The notes: generated by a model from the sequence alone, not told the origin. Counted from the first letter of the stretch, positions 24,803 through 33,092 are shown. The stretch is 64,000 nucleotides of DNA from Candidatus Terasakiella magnetica (GCF_900093605.1 NZ_FLYE01000006.1:1-64000); one strand, 5' to 3'. Translations and numbers: made by a program.

Positions 24803-26047
24803 TTACCCCTGAGTTGGAATTCCTGTATCCCCTTCTGGTTCTTCAAAACCATTCGCTTCCATCCATTTATCATATTCTTCAGCAGTCATATCATGAAGGG
24901 AATTAGGGTCTTTAAATTGAGCCCTGATATTCTCCTCAGTTCCAAGTTCCTTATATAATCGTGAAAGAAACGGAAAATCTGTATTCTTTGTCGAATATGT
25001 TTCAAATTCCTCTTCAAAGAAGCGAATACAGGCTGCTTCAGGATCTTTATCTAACAGTTTTGCAGCATTTGGGCTGAGATAGAACTCATCCTTTGCTTGC
25101 TTCCACAATCGCCTCAAAAGTGGAAGAGTGACACCATCAAGGTTAATCCTTAACAGTCGACTTAGGTATTTCATTGTCTGAAAGCTAATCGGGTCTTTAG
25201 CAAATGACTGCCTGCCTTCAATTCGCTTTTCTCGAAAATCCTTATTCTTTAGATTTTGCGTTACCTTAAACTTCACGCGAACAGTCTTGTTTCCTGTTTT
25301 CTCGTAATCAATGTCATTTTCAGCCACATAGATATTGCTATTATTACTAATATCTTTGACCGCATCTTTGATCTTTTTCTTAAAATTATTCGTCTGGCCC
25401 CACGACGAAACAGGCCAATTTATTAGCTGCTTCAATACATCAATGTCATATGTCGATTTGCCCTTGAAGTCTGTCAGGTCAGAAACAAGGTTGGGATATA
25501 GCAACATTGCGTATTTCGTCTTAAACTTTGGAATGGCATTAAACGATAGATATGCGTAATAGCCATTGGACAAAATAATATCGCCAATTGTTGATGGGAT
25601 TTCCACTCTGAGAGTCTTAGTATCCCTTAGATGTTCCCAATTTCCAATCAACGGATGTTGACCAGGAACCTCCTCATATTTTCGCTTGTTCAGAATTTTA
25701 TATTCAACCTGAACTTCAGCCAGCTCATCAAGAGAACTCTCCAATTCTTCGAGCCTGTCAAAATTGCAATGCTCCATCACCTTGGGAACTGGGATCAGAT
25801 TGCTATCAAGCTTTGCAGTTTCATCACCGTTTTGCTCATAGAGATCTATCAAGATTGAATAAATCGTATCATAGAGCCTTAGGCTTCTTTTCGTGAGATT
25901 GCCTTCAACCACAACTTTTCGCATTAAACGCATCTGATGTTTCACTGAAGGTTTTGATTTAGCATTCCAAAGTTCACCACGTATTTTCTTTGCAGCAGAT
26001 CTGTTAAAAGGTTTTGGGACTTCATTCGTTCCCACAGTATCATTCAT
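24803..26047 (-). CDS. rep: Rep_3-type replication initiator
   Basis: A 414-residue plasmid initiator. The winged-helix pair of the Rep_3/RepB family appears to cover about residues 50-290 (RSLRLYDTIYSILIDL early; the GNKTVRVKFKVTQ strand later), with a KYAMLLYPNLVSDL segment typical of the family. A long acidic C-terminal tail (about 330-414) is less conserved. It should bind the iterons next to its stop and open the origin. Direct 20-base repeats 58 bases before its start may be its operator. In an integrated element it may allow a replicating phase after excision. Confidence 0.75.
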   Translation of the reverse strand: MNDTVGTNEVPKPFNRSAAKKIRGELWNAKSKPSVKHQMRLMRKVVVEGNLTKRSLRLYDTIYSILIDLYEQNGDETAKLDSNLIPVPKVMEHCNFDRLEELESSLDELAEVQVEYKILNKRKYEEVPGQHPLIGNWEHLRDTKTLRVEIPSTIGDIILSNGYYAYLSFNAIPKFKTKYAMLLYPNLVSDLTDFKGKSTYDIDVLKQLINWPVSSWGQTNNFKKKIKDAVKDISNNSNIYVAENDIDYEKTGNKTVRVKFKVTQNLKNKDFREKRIEGRQSFAKDPISFQTMKYLSRLLRINLDGVTLPLLRRLWKQAKDEFYLSPNAAKLLDKDPEAACIRFFEEEFETYSTKNTDFPFLSRLYKELGTEENIRAQFKDPNSLHDMTAEEYDKWMEANGFEEPEGDTGIPTQG

Positions 26048-26104
26048 TTTTACAATCTCTTGAATCTGCTATAATTGATGATGAATATATAGCACAAAGA
26101 TTCA

Positions 26105-26145
26105 ATCTGGAAAACATATCATTTGATCTGGAAAACATATCATTT
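26105..26145. repeat. Two exact 20-base direct repeats before rep
   Basis: ATCTGGAAAACATATCATTT occurs at 26105-26124 and 26126-26145, one base apart. They lie 58 bases upstream of the rep start on its promoter side, so an operator or Rep binding site is likely. Confidence 0.8.
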
Positions 26146-26863
26146 CTCAATTTCTGAAAGAGAGTTAAGTATCTATTTTATTTAGATAATCTCATTTTTT
26201 ACCGGAACATCATAAAAACCTATACTGAGAACTATACTATTATTTCTGCTGACATATGTATATTTGTAGGCAATCCACTCAATTCCATATTTTCAGTAAC
26301 TTAATATTTAAGTTAACCAAGCAATTGCTTTCAGCAAATCCACATTTGTTGGATTAAGTTAAACCGTGTGGGTTTTAACCGTAACAAGAATGGGATTTAT
26401 TCTTTGGATTTTCAAAAGCCAAATAAATCGTTTCTCAGTAGGAAAGCTGGCTTACATATACCAATACCCTATAATCAACAAAACTATGCTCTATAGTAGG
26501 TTTCTGATAAGCCTGATTGTATTTCAAAGGACTAAGGCGTTAGCCACTAATCAAACAAATAGTTAGCTCTTATTGAGCAATGGCGTTAGCCCTAAATGTT
26601 GGCAAACATAAATTTGAGCTTTAGCTCAAATCAATAGGCGATGAGCCCAGCATTACGCGAAGATGCAAAACTCAAGATGCAAACTTCATTTCTGTAAACG
26701 ACATACAGGTTACCAGAACAACCATACACACAGTTTTACCGGATCTATTTTCCGGAAATTACCGGAACATACTTAATCTGAATTAGGTAAATGATGGCTA
26801 CGCCGTTACAATGTATTATTATCATACACCTTTGATTTTATTAACTTTTTTGCATTTTACCTA
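26146..26863. other. Gene-free stretch between rep and the small RNA, with scattered repeats
   Basis: No gene is convincing. TTACCGGAACAT occurs at 26199-26210 and 26759-26770. GGCGTTAGCC occurs at 26536-26545 and 26582-26591. A perfect hairpin (ATTTGAGCT, TT, AGCTCAAAT) lies at 26612-26631. These could be further initiator or regulator sites. A short plus-strand frame at 26366-26566 lacks a start signal and is rejected. Confidence 0.45.
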
Positions 26864-26892
26864 TTGACAACAGAGACTAATTATGAGAATAT
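26864..26892 (+). promoter_or_regulatory. Promoter of the candidate small RNA
   Basis: TTGACA at 26864-26869 and a GAATAT-type -10 at 26887-26892 with 17 bases between. The predicted start falls at the first base of the closing stem of the RNA. Confidence 0.6.
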
Positions 26893-26899
26893 ACAATCA

Positions 26900-27056
26900 A
26901 CAACGCGAGTTCACTAAGTGCATAGCTTAGTAAAACAATTTCAGAAACCTATAAGGTATTAAAAGAGTTAATCTTTTGAGTTATTTTAGAAATCTATAAG
27001 ATATTAAAAGACAAAATATCTCGCGTTGAAAGAAAGACCCGAAAGGGTCTTTTTTT
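26900..27056 (+). ncRNA. Candidate structured small RNA (about 157 nt)
   Basis: The 5' end CAACGCGAG (26901-26909) is complementary to CTCGCGTTG (27020-27028) and closes the structure. Inside are small hairpins ACTAAG/CTTAGT (26913-26931), AAAAGA/TCTTTT and AGATATT/AATATCT. Two direct repeats 45 bases apart (from 26943 and 26988) agree over 24 bases except at two positions, which are complementary partners in a short hairpin: C and G become T and A. A strong terminator (AAAGACCC, GAAA, GGGTCTTT) follows. It has a promoter and no open frame. Role unknown; control of rep or of the XRE gene is plausible from position. Confidence 0.7.
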
Positions 27057-27208
27057 ATGCTTTCAGTTTATTCACAAAAAACTATTTACAATGTTCTATT
27101 GAAATTTATCTGAACATTGTCACTCGGCTTATGTAAACAATGATTGCATAGCCAAAACATATTCGCTTAAATGAAAAAAAATCAGATCATAAATTGAAGA
27201 GACACAAA

Positions 27209-27664
27209 TTGGCTAAGAAAGATAAACCGCTTCCAGGAACCCGAGGTAGTGACACTCCCCACCCTGTTGACGTTCACGTCGGACAACGTATTAAGCTTCG
27301 TAGAACCCTTGTTGGAATGACACAAGGTCAACTGGGCGAAAGCATTGGATTGACATTCCAACAGGTGCAGAAATATGAACGAGGCTTCAACCGTGTTTCT
27401 GCAAGCAAGTTATGGTTACTTTCAAACATCCTTGATGTACAAATTTCCTATTTCTTTGATGAAATGCCTGAGGCCACAAAACAAACCTTCCCTGGATACG
27501 AAACTGATAACTCTGAATCTGATGTACCTGAAGAAGAATTGACCTTGCACAGACGGCAAACCCTTGAGTTAGTTCGTGCCTTTTCTCAAGTAACAGACCA
27601 GAATGTCAGAACACAGCTAAACAAAATGGTTAAGGCAATGGCTGGCATTACTGACGAAGAATAA
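27209..27664 (+). CDS. XRE-family transcriptional regulator
   Basis: An XRE HTH (VGQRIKLRRTLVGMTQGQLGESIGLTFQQVQKYERGFNRVS) followed by a region common in short alphaproteobacterial regulators, ending in LVRAFSQVTD. No ATG is available; of two TTG codons I choose 27209, which has an AGAG site, over 27194, which has none. The protein is about 151 residues. It probably represses its own or neighbouring element genes. It sits just after the candidate small RNA. Confidence 0.85.
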   Translation: MAKKDKPLPGTRGSDTPHPVDVHVGQRIKLRRTLVGMTQGQLGESIGLTFQQVQKYERGFNRVSASKLWLLSNILDVQISYFFDEMPEATKQTFPGYETDNSESDVPEEELTLHRRQTLELVRAFSQVTDQNVRTQLNKMVKAMAGITDEE

Positions 27665-27731
27665 CACCAAGTTTATTTACAAAGCGAGAACACAATAGAT
27701 TAACAACTCTTTGATTTAGTTGAGTTTTTAC

Positions 27732-27760
27732 TTGACTTTAAAAGCAATTTAAGATAATAT
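27732..27760 (+). promoter_or_regulatory. Promoter of the HIRAN gene
   Basis: TTGACT at 27732-27737, 17 bases, TAATAT at 27755-27760. It precedes a good AAGGAG/GAGGAG leader of the gene at 27810. Confidence 0.7.
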
Positions 27761-27809
27761 ATTCAGATTATTAACAATCATAAGGAGATGATTAAGAGGA
27801 GTATAAAAG

Positions 27810-28376
27810 ATGTTATGTTTAACAGTGAAGGAGATTTCTGAAGATCTAAAAATATCAAAACCGACAGTCAAAAACAGATTAAAAGACTGTTCTAAACATT
27901 ACGTTCAACGTGAATTTGAAACAAATTATTATAATTATGACCGAACCTGCACAGCTTACGATTTCAAAGATATCGTAACCAAGGTCTTTAAAGATTCAGC
28001 TCAAAACAAGTTCTTTGAAAAGTACCTTGGCAAATACCTTGAGCAACAAACAGCAGGAATAAGACTTTCAAACGAATTGAAAATTGCAGGAACTCACGTA
28101 ATCCCAACCGAAATCAGTTTGGGTACGCATATTTATCTTGTTCCAGAACCTGATAATCCACACGACAGTAAAGCCCTTAAGGTCTTCAACGCCATTGATA
28201 ATAACCACCTTGGCTATGTCTACAGGGAAGACCAGGAAATTATTTTCAACAGCCCAACGTTCAAGAAACAGCAGAAGTTATTTGGTGTCATCACTGACAC
28301 AGAAAGCTATGGCTTTGCCTCAAGGGAAGACGGCTGGATTGGAGGTCAGAAGAAATATTGCAAATGGTTCATTTAA
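27810..28376 (+). CDS. HTH plus HIRAN domain protein
   Basis: A 188-residue protein. The N-terminus has a small helix-turn-helix-like segment (LTVKEISEDLKISKPTVKNRL). Residues about 88-185 match a HIRAN domain (GTHIYLVPEPDNPHDSKALKVF, NNHLGYVYRED), which in Rad5/HLTF binds 3' DNA ends. Here it may bind damaged or replicating DNA. It is in the same region as HU and umuDC, which gives a DNA-maintenance context. It is followed by an unknown gene 54 bases downstream. Confidence 0.75.
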   Translation: MLCLTVKEISEDLKISKPTVKNRLKDCSKHYVQREFETNYYNYDRTCTAYDFKDIVTKVFKDSAQNKFFEKYLGKYLEQQTAGIRLSNELKIAGTHVIPTEISLGTHIYLVPEPDNPHDSKALKVFNAIDNNHLGYVYREDQEIIFNSPTFKKQQKLFGVITDTESYGFASREDGWIGGQKKYCKWFI

Positions 28377-28430
28377 GAACCTATACAATCAACAAATTGT
28401 TTTTAATTAATTATTTTAGGAGATTTTATT

Positions 28431-28856
28431 ATGAATACAGACACTCAAACCCAAATTAAGAAACACGCAGACAACATTTTGTATGAATTTTCAGGCAAAG
28501 TTCATCTCAACGAAAAATATGGCGATACTGCACAAGGTTGGGCTGACTTTGTCACAGAAGACCTATTTGAACATCAATCTCTTTCAGATCTTGATTATGA
28601 TGCTCAAGATTTTGAAGAGGAGGTTTTCAAATTCCTTACAGAATACTTTAAGGCTTTACCTCATTTTGAGATTGTCAGCCTGACTCAATTTGCAAAAGGT
28701 TGTTCTGACTTCAGCAGGGCTGCCATTGAAAAGCTTTTGGACAATAAAGATATCCCTGAAGAATATTATATTTATCAAGGGAAGCGAACTTATATCAATC
28801 CACGTTTAAGTTTGTGGCTAGACCAGGTATATCCTTTGAAACAGCTTGCTTCCTGA
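28431..28856 (+). CDS. Hypothetical protein (141 residues)
   Basis: A 141-residue acidic protein that I do not recognise; a GTGAATTTA-type frame is clean throughout. The middle is helical and rich in Asp/Glu and aromatic residues (DFEEEVFKFLTEYFKALP), and the C-terminus has EEYYIYQGKRTYINPRL, which resembles a winged-helix wing. It has an AGGAG site before the ATG. It is cotranscribed with the HIRAN gene and ends at a strong terminator. Confidence 0.65.
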   Translation: MNTDTQTQIKKHADNILYEFSGKVHLNEKYGDTAQGWADFVTEDLFEHQSLSDLDYDAQDFEEEVFKFLTEYFKALPHFEIVSLTQFAKGCSDFSRAAIEKLLDNKDIPEEYYIYQGKRTYINPRLSLWLDQVYPLKQLAS

Positions 28857-28861
28857 CAAAG

Positions 28862-28899
28862 AAAAACACCCACCATGGTAAAACGGTGGGTGTTATTTT
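28862..28899. terminator. Bidirectional terminator between the unknown gene and HU
   Basis: AACACCCACC and GGTGGGTGTT form a 10-bp stem, with T-rich and A-rich edges so it can act in both directions for the convergent genes. Confidence 0.85.
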
Positions 28900-28919
28900 A
28901 TGTAAACGATATCGAGGGC

Positions 28920-29192
28920 TTATGCGTTTACAGCATCTTTCAAACCTTTACCCGCTTTAAACTTAGGTTGTTTTGAAGCAGGGATTTGGATCTCTTCACC
29001 TGTGCGTGGGTTACGACCTGTAGAAGCTTTACGATCTGCCACTGAGAATGTACCAAAACCTACAAGGCGAACATCATCACCAGATTTCATAGCATATGTA
29101 ATAGCCTCAAAAACACCTTCTACAGCTTTTGTAGCATCAGCTTTAGTTAGGCCAGATTCAGCAACAGCATTCACCAGTTCAGTTTTATTCAT
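28920..29192 (-). CDS. hup: HU-family DNA-binding protein
   Basis: A 90-residue HU protein of full length with the hallmark ELVNAVAESGLTKADATKAV helices, the GFGTFSVADRKASTGRNPRTGEEIQIPA arm and a KPKFKAGKGLKDAV-type end. It bends and compacts DNA and may aid element replication or recombination. It is a single gene on the minus strand, between the HIRAN operon and umuDC. Confidence 0.95.
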   Translation of the reverse strand: MNKTELVNAVAESGLTKADATKAVEGVFEAITYAMKSGDDVRLVGFGTFSVADRKASTGRNPRTGEEIQIPASKQPKFKAGKGLKDAVNA

Positions 29193-29384
29193 AATTTCAT
29201 TCCTATTTGAAAATTCATAAACGATTTTGCTATTTCACCGAAATTGACCACAAAGTCAAACAATACAAGCTATTTTAAAGCCCATAGAAGGTATGTTTTG
29301 TATTTTCTAAGGATAAAGCATAGGTCTAAATTGGCTACAAAAGCCTCATTTGATGTTTCATTTCACATTGACATATCAACCTAT

Positions 29385-29399
29385 GTTCTTCATATGTTC
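29385..29399 (+). promoter_or_regulatory. LexA box (GTTC-N7-GTTC)
   Basis: GTTC at 29385-29388 and GTTC at 29396-29399 with exactly 7 bases between. This is the alphaproteobacterial LexA site. It overlaps the -10 region of a promoter with TTGACA at 29368-29373. Confidence 0.85.
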
Positions 29400-29403
29400 C
29401 TTT

Positions 29404-29817
29404 ATGGAGATATATAAACCTGACATCACATCACAATGCCCACTGCCCATTTTTCTGTTTGCTGTAAGTGCTGGTTTCCCAAGCCCCGCAGAGGACTTCA
29501 CAGAAAAAACTTTGGATTTAAATGATTTCATAGAACACCCAGCCAGTACTTTTTTTGTACGAGCAGAAGGTGATTCAATGATTGGTGCTGGGATATTCGA
29601 TGGTGATTTGCTGATTGTTGATAAAAGCATCACCCCAAAGCATAATTCAATTGTCATAGCTTCCATCCACGGTGACCTGACAATGAAACGGCTCATCAAA
29701 AAAGGCGATAAATGGTTATTAAAACCAGAAAACCCTGATTACCCAATTTTAGAACTTGAAGAACAATCTCAAATTTGGGGTGTTGTTAAGAACTGTATGC
29801 GAGACCTTGAGAAATGA
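29404..29817 (+). CDS. umuD: UmuD-type polymerase accessory protein
   Basis: Start set at 29404, because the frame upstream overlaps the promoter and LexA box; this gives 137 residues, close to the family length. The self-cleavage site Ala23-Gly24 (VSAGFP), the catalytic Ser58 (EGDSMI) and Lys95 (TMKRL) match UmuD. The leader is very short or absent if the promoter call is right. It overlaps umuC by 4 bases. After RecA-stimulated cleavage it should form the processivity partner of UmuC. Confidence 0.92.
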   Translation: MEIYKPDITSQCPLPIFLFAVSAGFPSPAEDFTEKTLDLNDFIEHPASTFFVRAEGDSMIGAGIFDGDLLIVDKSITPKHNSIVIASIHGDLTMKRLIKKGDKWLLKPENPDYPILELEEQSQIWGVVKNCMRDLEK

Positions 29818-31079
29818 CTATCTTCGCTATAGTTGACTGCAATAACTTCTATGCTTCTTGTGAACGAGTTTTTGAACCTCATCTCGAAGGTAAGCCCGTA
29901 GTTGTGCTTTCTAACAATGATGGTTGTGTTATTGCCAGGAGCAATGAAGCAAAAGCATTGGGAATTGGAATGGGCGAAGCCTATTTCAAAATCAAACCCC
30001 AGATCCAAAAACTAGGGCTGGAGGTTCGTTCATCAAACTATGCTCTATATGGTGATATGTCTAATCGGGTGGCGTCTGTCCTATCTACATTCTCGCCAAA
30101 CATTGAAGTTTATTCAATCGATGAATGTTTCCTGGACCTAACAGGCTTTGAGCATCTTGACCTCACTACATATGCTCAGGAAATACGACATACGGTCAAA
30201 CAATATACTGGTATCCCTGTTGCTCTTGGAATTGCACCAACAAAGACATTAGCAAAAATAGCTAACAGACTTGCCAAAAAATCGACTAAAGCCAATGGTG
30301 TACTTGATTTAACCAACCACCCTGACTGGATACCATTAGCTCTTCAAAAAACTGAAGTGGGAGATGTCTGGGGCATAGGCAGACGTTATTCCAAGTGGCT
30401 TATTGCAAACAATGTGCATACCGCATTTGATTTGGCTCATTCTGAAGATGACTGGATACGAAAGAAGATGGGTGTTGTAGGTTTAAAGACTGTTCACGAG
30501 CTTCGTGGCATCAGTTGTGTGGAATTAGAACATCACGCACCTGACAAGCAAACAACCGCTGTTACACGCTCTTTTGGGAAGATGCTTGATTCCTTAGATG
30601 ACCTTGAAGAAGCCATCAAATCTTTTGCTTCCAGAGCTGCTGAAAAGATCAGAACATCAGACCTTGTTACTAATCAGGTTTCCGTCTTTGTTCGAACAAA
30701 CCCATTTCGTGAAGACCTTGAGCAATATACCAACTCCATTACAGTTGGCCTCACCACATACACCAATGACACCCGAGAGATATTACAAGCCTGCTTATCT
30801 GGCTTGAGAAGAATTTTCAAAGATGGTCTTCAATATAAGAAAGCTGGCATTATCCTTCTTGATTTAATGAAATCAGACTCAGCACCTAAAACCCTATTTG
30901 ATATAAATCAAGCTGTTGATGACCAGTTAATGAAATCCCTAGACAAGATTAATGCTCGCTTTGGGTCTGGAACAATTGCCTTGGGGCAGTTAAAGAAATC
31001 CAGATCCTGGTATATGACCCAAAACCATAAATCTCCCAGCTACACAACAAAATGGGATGAGCTTGTCAGAGTCAGATAA
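29814..31079 (+). CDS. umuC: UmuC-type Y-family DNA polymerase
   Basis: A 421-residue Y-family polymerase with the palm start VDCNNFYASCERVFEP, the catalytic SIDECFLDL, and a helix-hairpin-helix (GDVWGIGRRYSKWL). The C-terminal DUF4113-like end (ARFGSGTIALG) is typical of UmuC. With UmuD it makes an SOS-inducible translesion polymerase. Such umuDC copies are common on mobilizable elements, where they may raise tolerance and mutation after transfer. Confidence 0.95.
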   Translation: MTIFAIVDCNNFYASCERVFEPHLEGKPVVVLSNNDGCVIARSNEAKALGIGMGEAYFKIKPQIQKLGLEVRSSNYALYGDMSNRVASVLSTFSPNIEVYSIDECFLDLTGFEHLDLTTYAQEIRHTVKQYTGIPVALGIAPTKTLAKIANRLAKKSTKANGVLDLTNHPDWIPLALQKTEVGDVWGIGRRYSKWLIANNVHTAFDLAHSEDDWIRKKMGVVGLKTVHELRGISCVELEHHAPDKQTTAVTRSFGKMLDSLDDLEEAIKSFASRAAEKIRTSDLVTNQVSVFVRTNPFREDLEQYTNSITVGLTTYTNDTREILQACLSGLRRIFKDGLQYKKAGIILLDLMKSDSAPKTLFDINQAVDDQLMKSLDKINARFGSGTIALGQLKKSRSWYMTQNHKSPSYTTKWDELVRVR

Positions 31080-31103
31080 TCTCTAAATCAGAACCAACCA
31101 GAC

Positions 31104-31136
31104 AAAAAAGAAGCCGACAGAATTAACTATCAGCTT
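31104..31136 (-). terminator. Minus-strand terminator of the module at 31174
   Basis: On the minus strand an 11-bp stem (GAAGCTGATAG with CTGTCGGCTTC, with G-U pairs) and a run of T. The TGACATACC ahead of it recurs before the terminators of plus-strand modules at 21665 and 22351. Confidence 0.85.
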
Positions 31137-31173
31137 CTCTACGGTATGTCAGACAGGGACATTTTCCAGATCC

Positions 31174-31947
31174 TTATGCAGCTTCCGTAAGGTATGCAGG
31201 CACTCTATCCAGAACACTTACCTTAACACCATCCCTCTTACCGAGGTCAGTATTTAGGTCAATAACCAGTCTCTTAGTCCAGGGGTTTTTTGCCGCCTTT
31301 TGAGTGACCTTACTGCTTTCAACTAAAGCAAGAACGCACATAAGCAAACGATTAGCCTGCTCCTTATCACTGTTGTTACAGTTCAATTCCCACAATCGTA
31401 GAATTTCAGCTTTCAACTGCTCTTTTGACAAGTTACCCAAACGGTCAGATGCCTTATCATTAGATTTTTTACTAAAGAAGACATCACTGTCCACAGTAGC
31501 TTCAAACTCAGGGAAACCTCGACCATCAAAAGTCAGATTAACTTGAAGGTAGCCATTTGGAACATCAGAAATCAGCTTTTGGCCTGGAGCACTGACGTAC
31601 AAATCTAATGGAACACTTTTACATACAGCTTTCCAATTATCACCAACACGATTTAGCTCAACAGCGATAAAGTTCTCATCCGCTTTATCTACAGCAGGAA
31701 CAAGAAGTCTTTTACTTTCCAGCAGCTTGATGCAACATACTTTCAAAGTATTCGCTACCGCTTCAGCTGGCATAAACTGAGCTGAAAACAAAGCTGATAC
31801 AATATGGTCAGCTAGGCGTTCAGCATTCAAAAACGCGGGTAAAAGTTCTTCAGACGCACTTAGGTTAGCAATCTGGACTGTAGGGACTGCAATCATAGCA
31901 GTTCCACCAGTATCTTTATTATTTAACGCAAAAGTCAAATATTGCAT
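31174..31947 (-). CDS. Accessory protein of unknown function, two-domain
   Basis: A 257-residue protein that I do not recognise. It looks like two strand-helix-strand units. The first is about 20-125 (ERLADHIVSALFSAQF, then ENFIAVELNRVG). The second is about 150-245 (VDSDVFFSKKSNDKASDRL, KEQLKAEILRLWELN, RLLMCVLALVESSKV, TKRLVIDLN). The second unit aligns well by eye with the protein at 21936. An AAGGAG site precedes the ATG. It is the second gene after the 88-bp element copy 6. Confidence 0.7.
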   Translation of the reverse strand: MQYLTFALNNKDTGGTAMIAVPTVQIANLSASEELLPAFLNAERLADHIVSALFSAQFMPAEAVANTLKVCCIKLLESKRLLVPAVDKADENFIAVELNRVGDNWKAVCKSVPLDLYVSAPGQKLISDVPNGYLQVNLTFDGRGFPEFEATVDSDVFFSKKSNDKASDRLGNLSKEQLKAEILRLWELNCNNSDKEQANRLLMCVLALVESSKVTQKAAKNPWTKRLVIDLNTDLGKRDGVKVSVLDRVPAYLTEAA

Positions 31948-32040
31948 ATTTAATCTCCTTTTCTATGCACATAGCCCCATAAAGCAGGAATGGACTGGGG
32001 CATTTAAAAAAAATGTCCATCCCTGTTTGAAACAGTCTGG

Positions 32041-32481
32041 TTAAGCTGCTTCTTCGATACGCACTCCTTTCTTGAATTGGTTTGAACCTTCCTTGAAGCT
32101 CACCACTGGCAACACTTCAACAGCCTCATCCTCATTGTCTTCATCGAAGAATGAGAAAGTGAAATCGTACTGCAATGGTGCAGCTTGATATCCAGCTTCA
32201 ACCTTGACCGTGAACTGTTCAGCTTTAGCCATTACAGTTTCATAAAGGTCACAGGCTTCCAAAACAGCCACAAGACATTCAAAGAACTCATCTTGGTTCT
32301 CGAAGAACACTGAAGTACGAGAACTGACCAGGCTGAATGTATTATGAAGAGCATCACCTGCTGTTTCACAGTTACGAGGCAACTTGCCTTTGAGCTGTTT
32401 CACCTCTTCCAGGGATTTCTTTGAAAAGTGTGTGCCTCCGTTGTTTCCGCTGGTTGCAATGGCCTTAAATAATTTAGTCAT
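32041..32481 (-). CDS. Accessory protein of unknown function with upstream 88-bp element
   Basis: Start set at 32481, where a GGAG site lies 8 bases upstream; a start at 32496 is open. With 32481, the distance from the upstream element is 61 bases, as in the other modules. The 146-residue protein has THFSKKSLEEVKQL, a helical middle (FFECLVAVLEACDLYETV) and a final strand (QFTVKVEAG, YDFTFSFFD), so it fits the proposed family. The acidic DEDNEDEAVEV stretch is a feature of this member. It is cotranscribed with the gene at 31174. Confidence 0.7.
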   Translation of the reverse strand: MTKLFKAIATSGNNGGTHFSKKSLEEVKQLKGKLPRNCETAGDALHNTFSLVSSRTSVFFENQDEFFECLVAVLEACDLYETVMAKAEQFTVKVEAGYQAAPLQYDFTFSFFDEDNEDEAVEVLPVVSFKEGSNQFKKGVRIEEAA

Positions 32482-32542
32482 AGTGTCAAACTCCATCTTT
32501 GTTTTCGATGAGTTCAGTTATACTCGACCAAACGAAAAACCT

Positions 32543-32630
32543 GCACCCGGACACTGTGATCAGTTTTGCAAAAACATTATATATCAATAACTTAATTGCA
32601 TAATCAGTGAAAAAATAGCTATTATTGTGC
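32543..32630 (-). promoter_or_regulatory. Conserved 88-bp upstream element, copy 6
   Basis: On the minus strand it reads GCACAATAA, TTATTGAT in the middle and CACAGTGTCCGGGTGC at the end. It has the same spacing as the five plus-strand copies although it lies 10 kb away in inverted orientation. Confidence 0.85.
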
Positions 32631-32669
32631 AGCCCATTTCTGGAGCGTTTTAAAATGAAATTGAGACGA

Positions 32670-32700
32670 AGAAAAACCCGCAGCTTTCACTACGGGTTTA
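32670..32700 (-). terminator. Minus-strand terminator after the gene at 32730
   Basis: AAACCCG and CGGGTTT form the stem, with a T run on the minus strand. It insulates the 88-bp element copy 6 from the operon upstream. Confidence 0.75.
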
Positions 32701-32729
32701 ATCTTTGAAAAATAATCCAGAAATCATTT

Positions 32730-33092
32730 TTAATTCACTCTGAGTAATTTTCTCTCATTCTTACAAACCATCTCAGTACTGAACTGATTGTCCTTCCATT
32801 GGATCAGAACATATTCATCAGACTTCAATTTTCGTGCCTCATCCAACGCACCATAGCTCGCAATCAGCTCAGCAATTGAATGGCACAGCAACTGATAAAA
32901 CAAACAATCAACTTGTACATTGGCTTTCGACAGGTGATCAAAAATCATCCCGTATATACTTTTAAGTTCAACAATGTCGGCTTTGGGAACTGTTTCGTAA
33001 TCACTCAGCAGTGATTCATACATACGGACATCCTCGTCACCATCAACGAGAACACCATTTTCAATGCGTTTCACTTTTACTCTAAAATCCAT
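32730..33092 (-). CDS. Hypothetical protein (120 residues)
   Basis: A 120-residue protein that I do not recognise. The helical stretch (LLCHSIAELIASYGAL) followed by a strand (EYVLIQWKDNQFS) resembles the accessory family, but it lacks the 88-bp element and I am less sure of the relation. Its ribosome site is within a perfect 10-bp inverted repeat (33093-33102 with 33120-33129). It follows the gene at 33147 by 54 bases on the same strand. Confidence 0.6.
   Translation of the reverse strand: MDFRVKVKRIENGVLVDGDEDVRMYESLLSDYETVPKADIVELKSIYGMIFDHLSKANVQVDCLFYQLLCHSIAELIASYGALDEARKLKSDEYVLIQWKDNQFSTEMVCKNERKLLRVN

Noticed and set aside
26536-26631. Two GGCGTTAGCC copies and hairpins that look a little like integron attC sites
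   Set aside because: The GTTAGCC core does not fit the GTTRRRY consensus, the paired inner boxes are absent, and no integron integrase is present.
26943-27028. Tandem RNA repeats as a Type III toxin-antitoxin antitoxin
   Set aside because: Only two repeats are present and no ToxN-like gene follows; the downstream gene is an XRE regulator.
29246-29262. TTGAC-N6-GTCAA in the HU promoter region as another WYL operator
   Set aside because: The spacing is 6 rather than 7 and both outer half-site bases differ.
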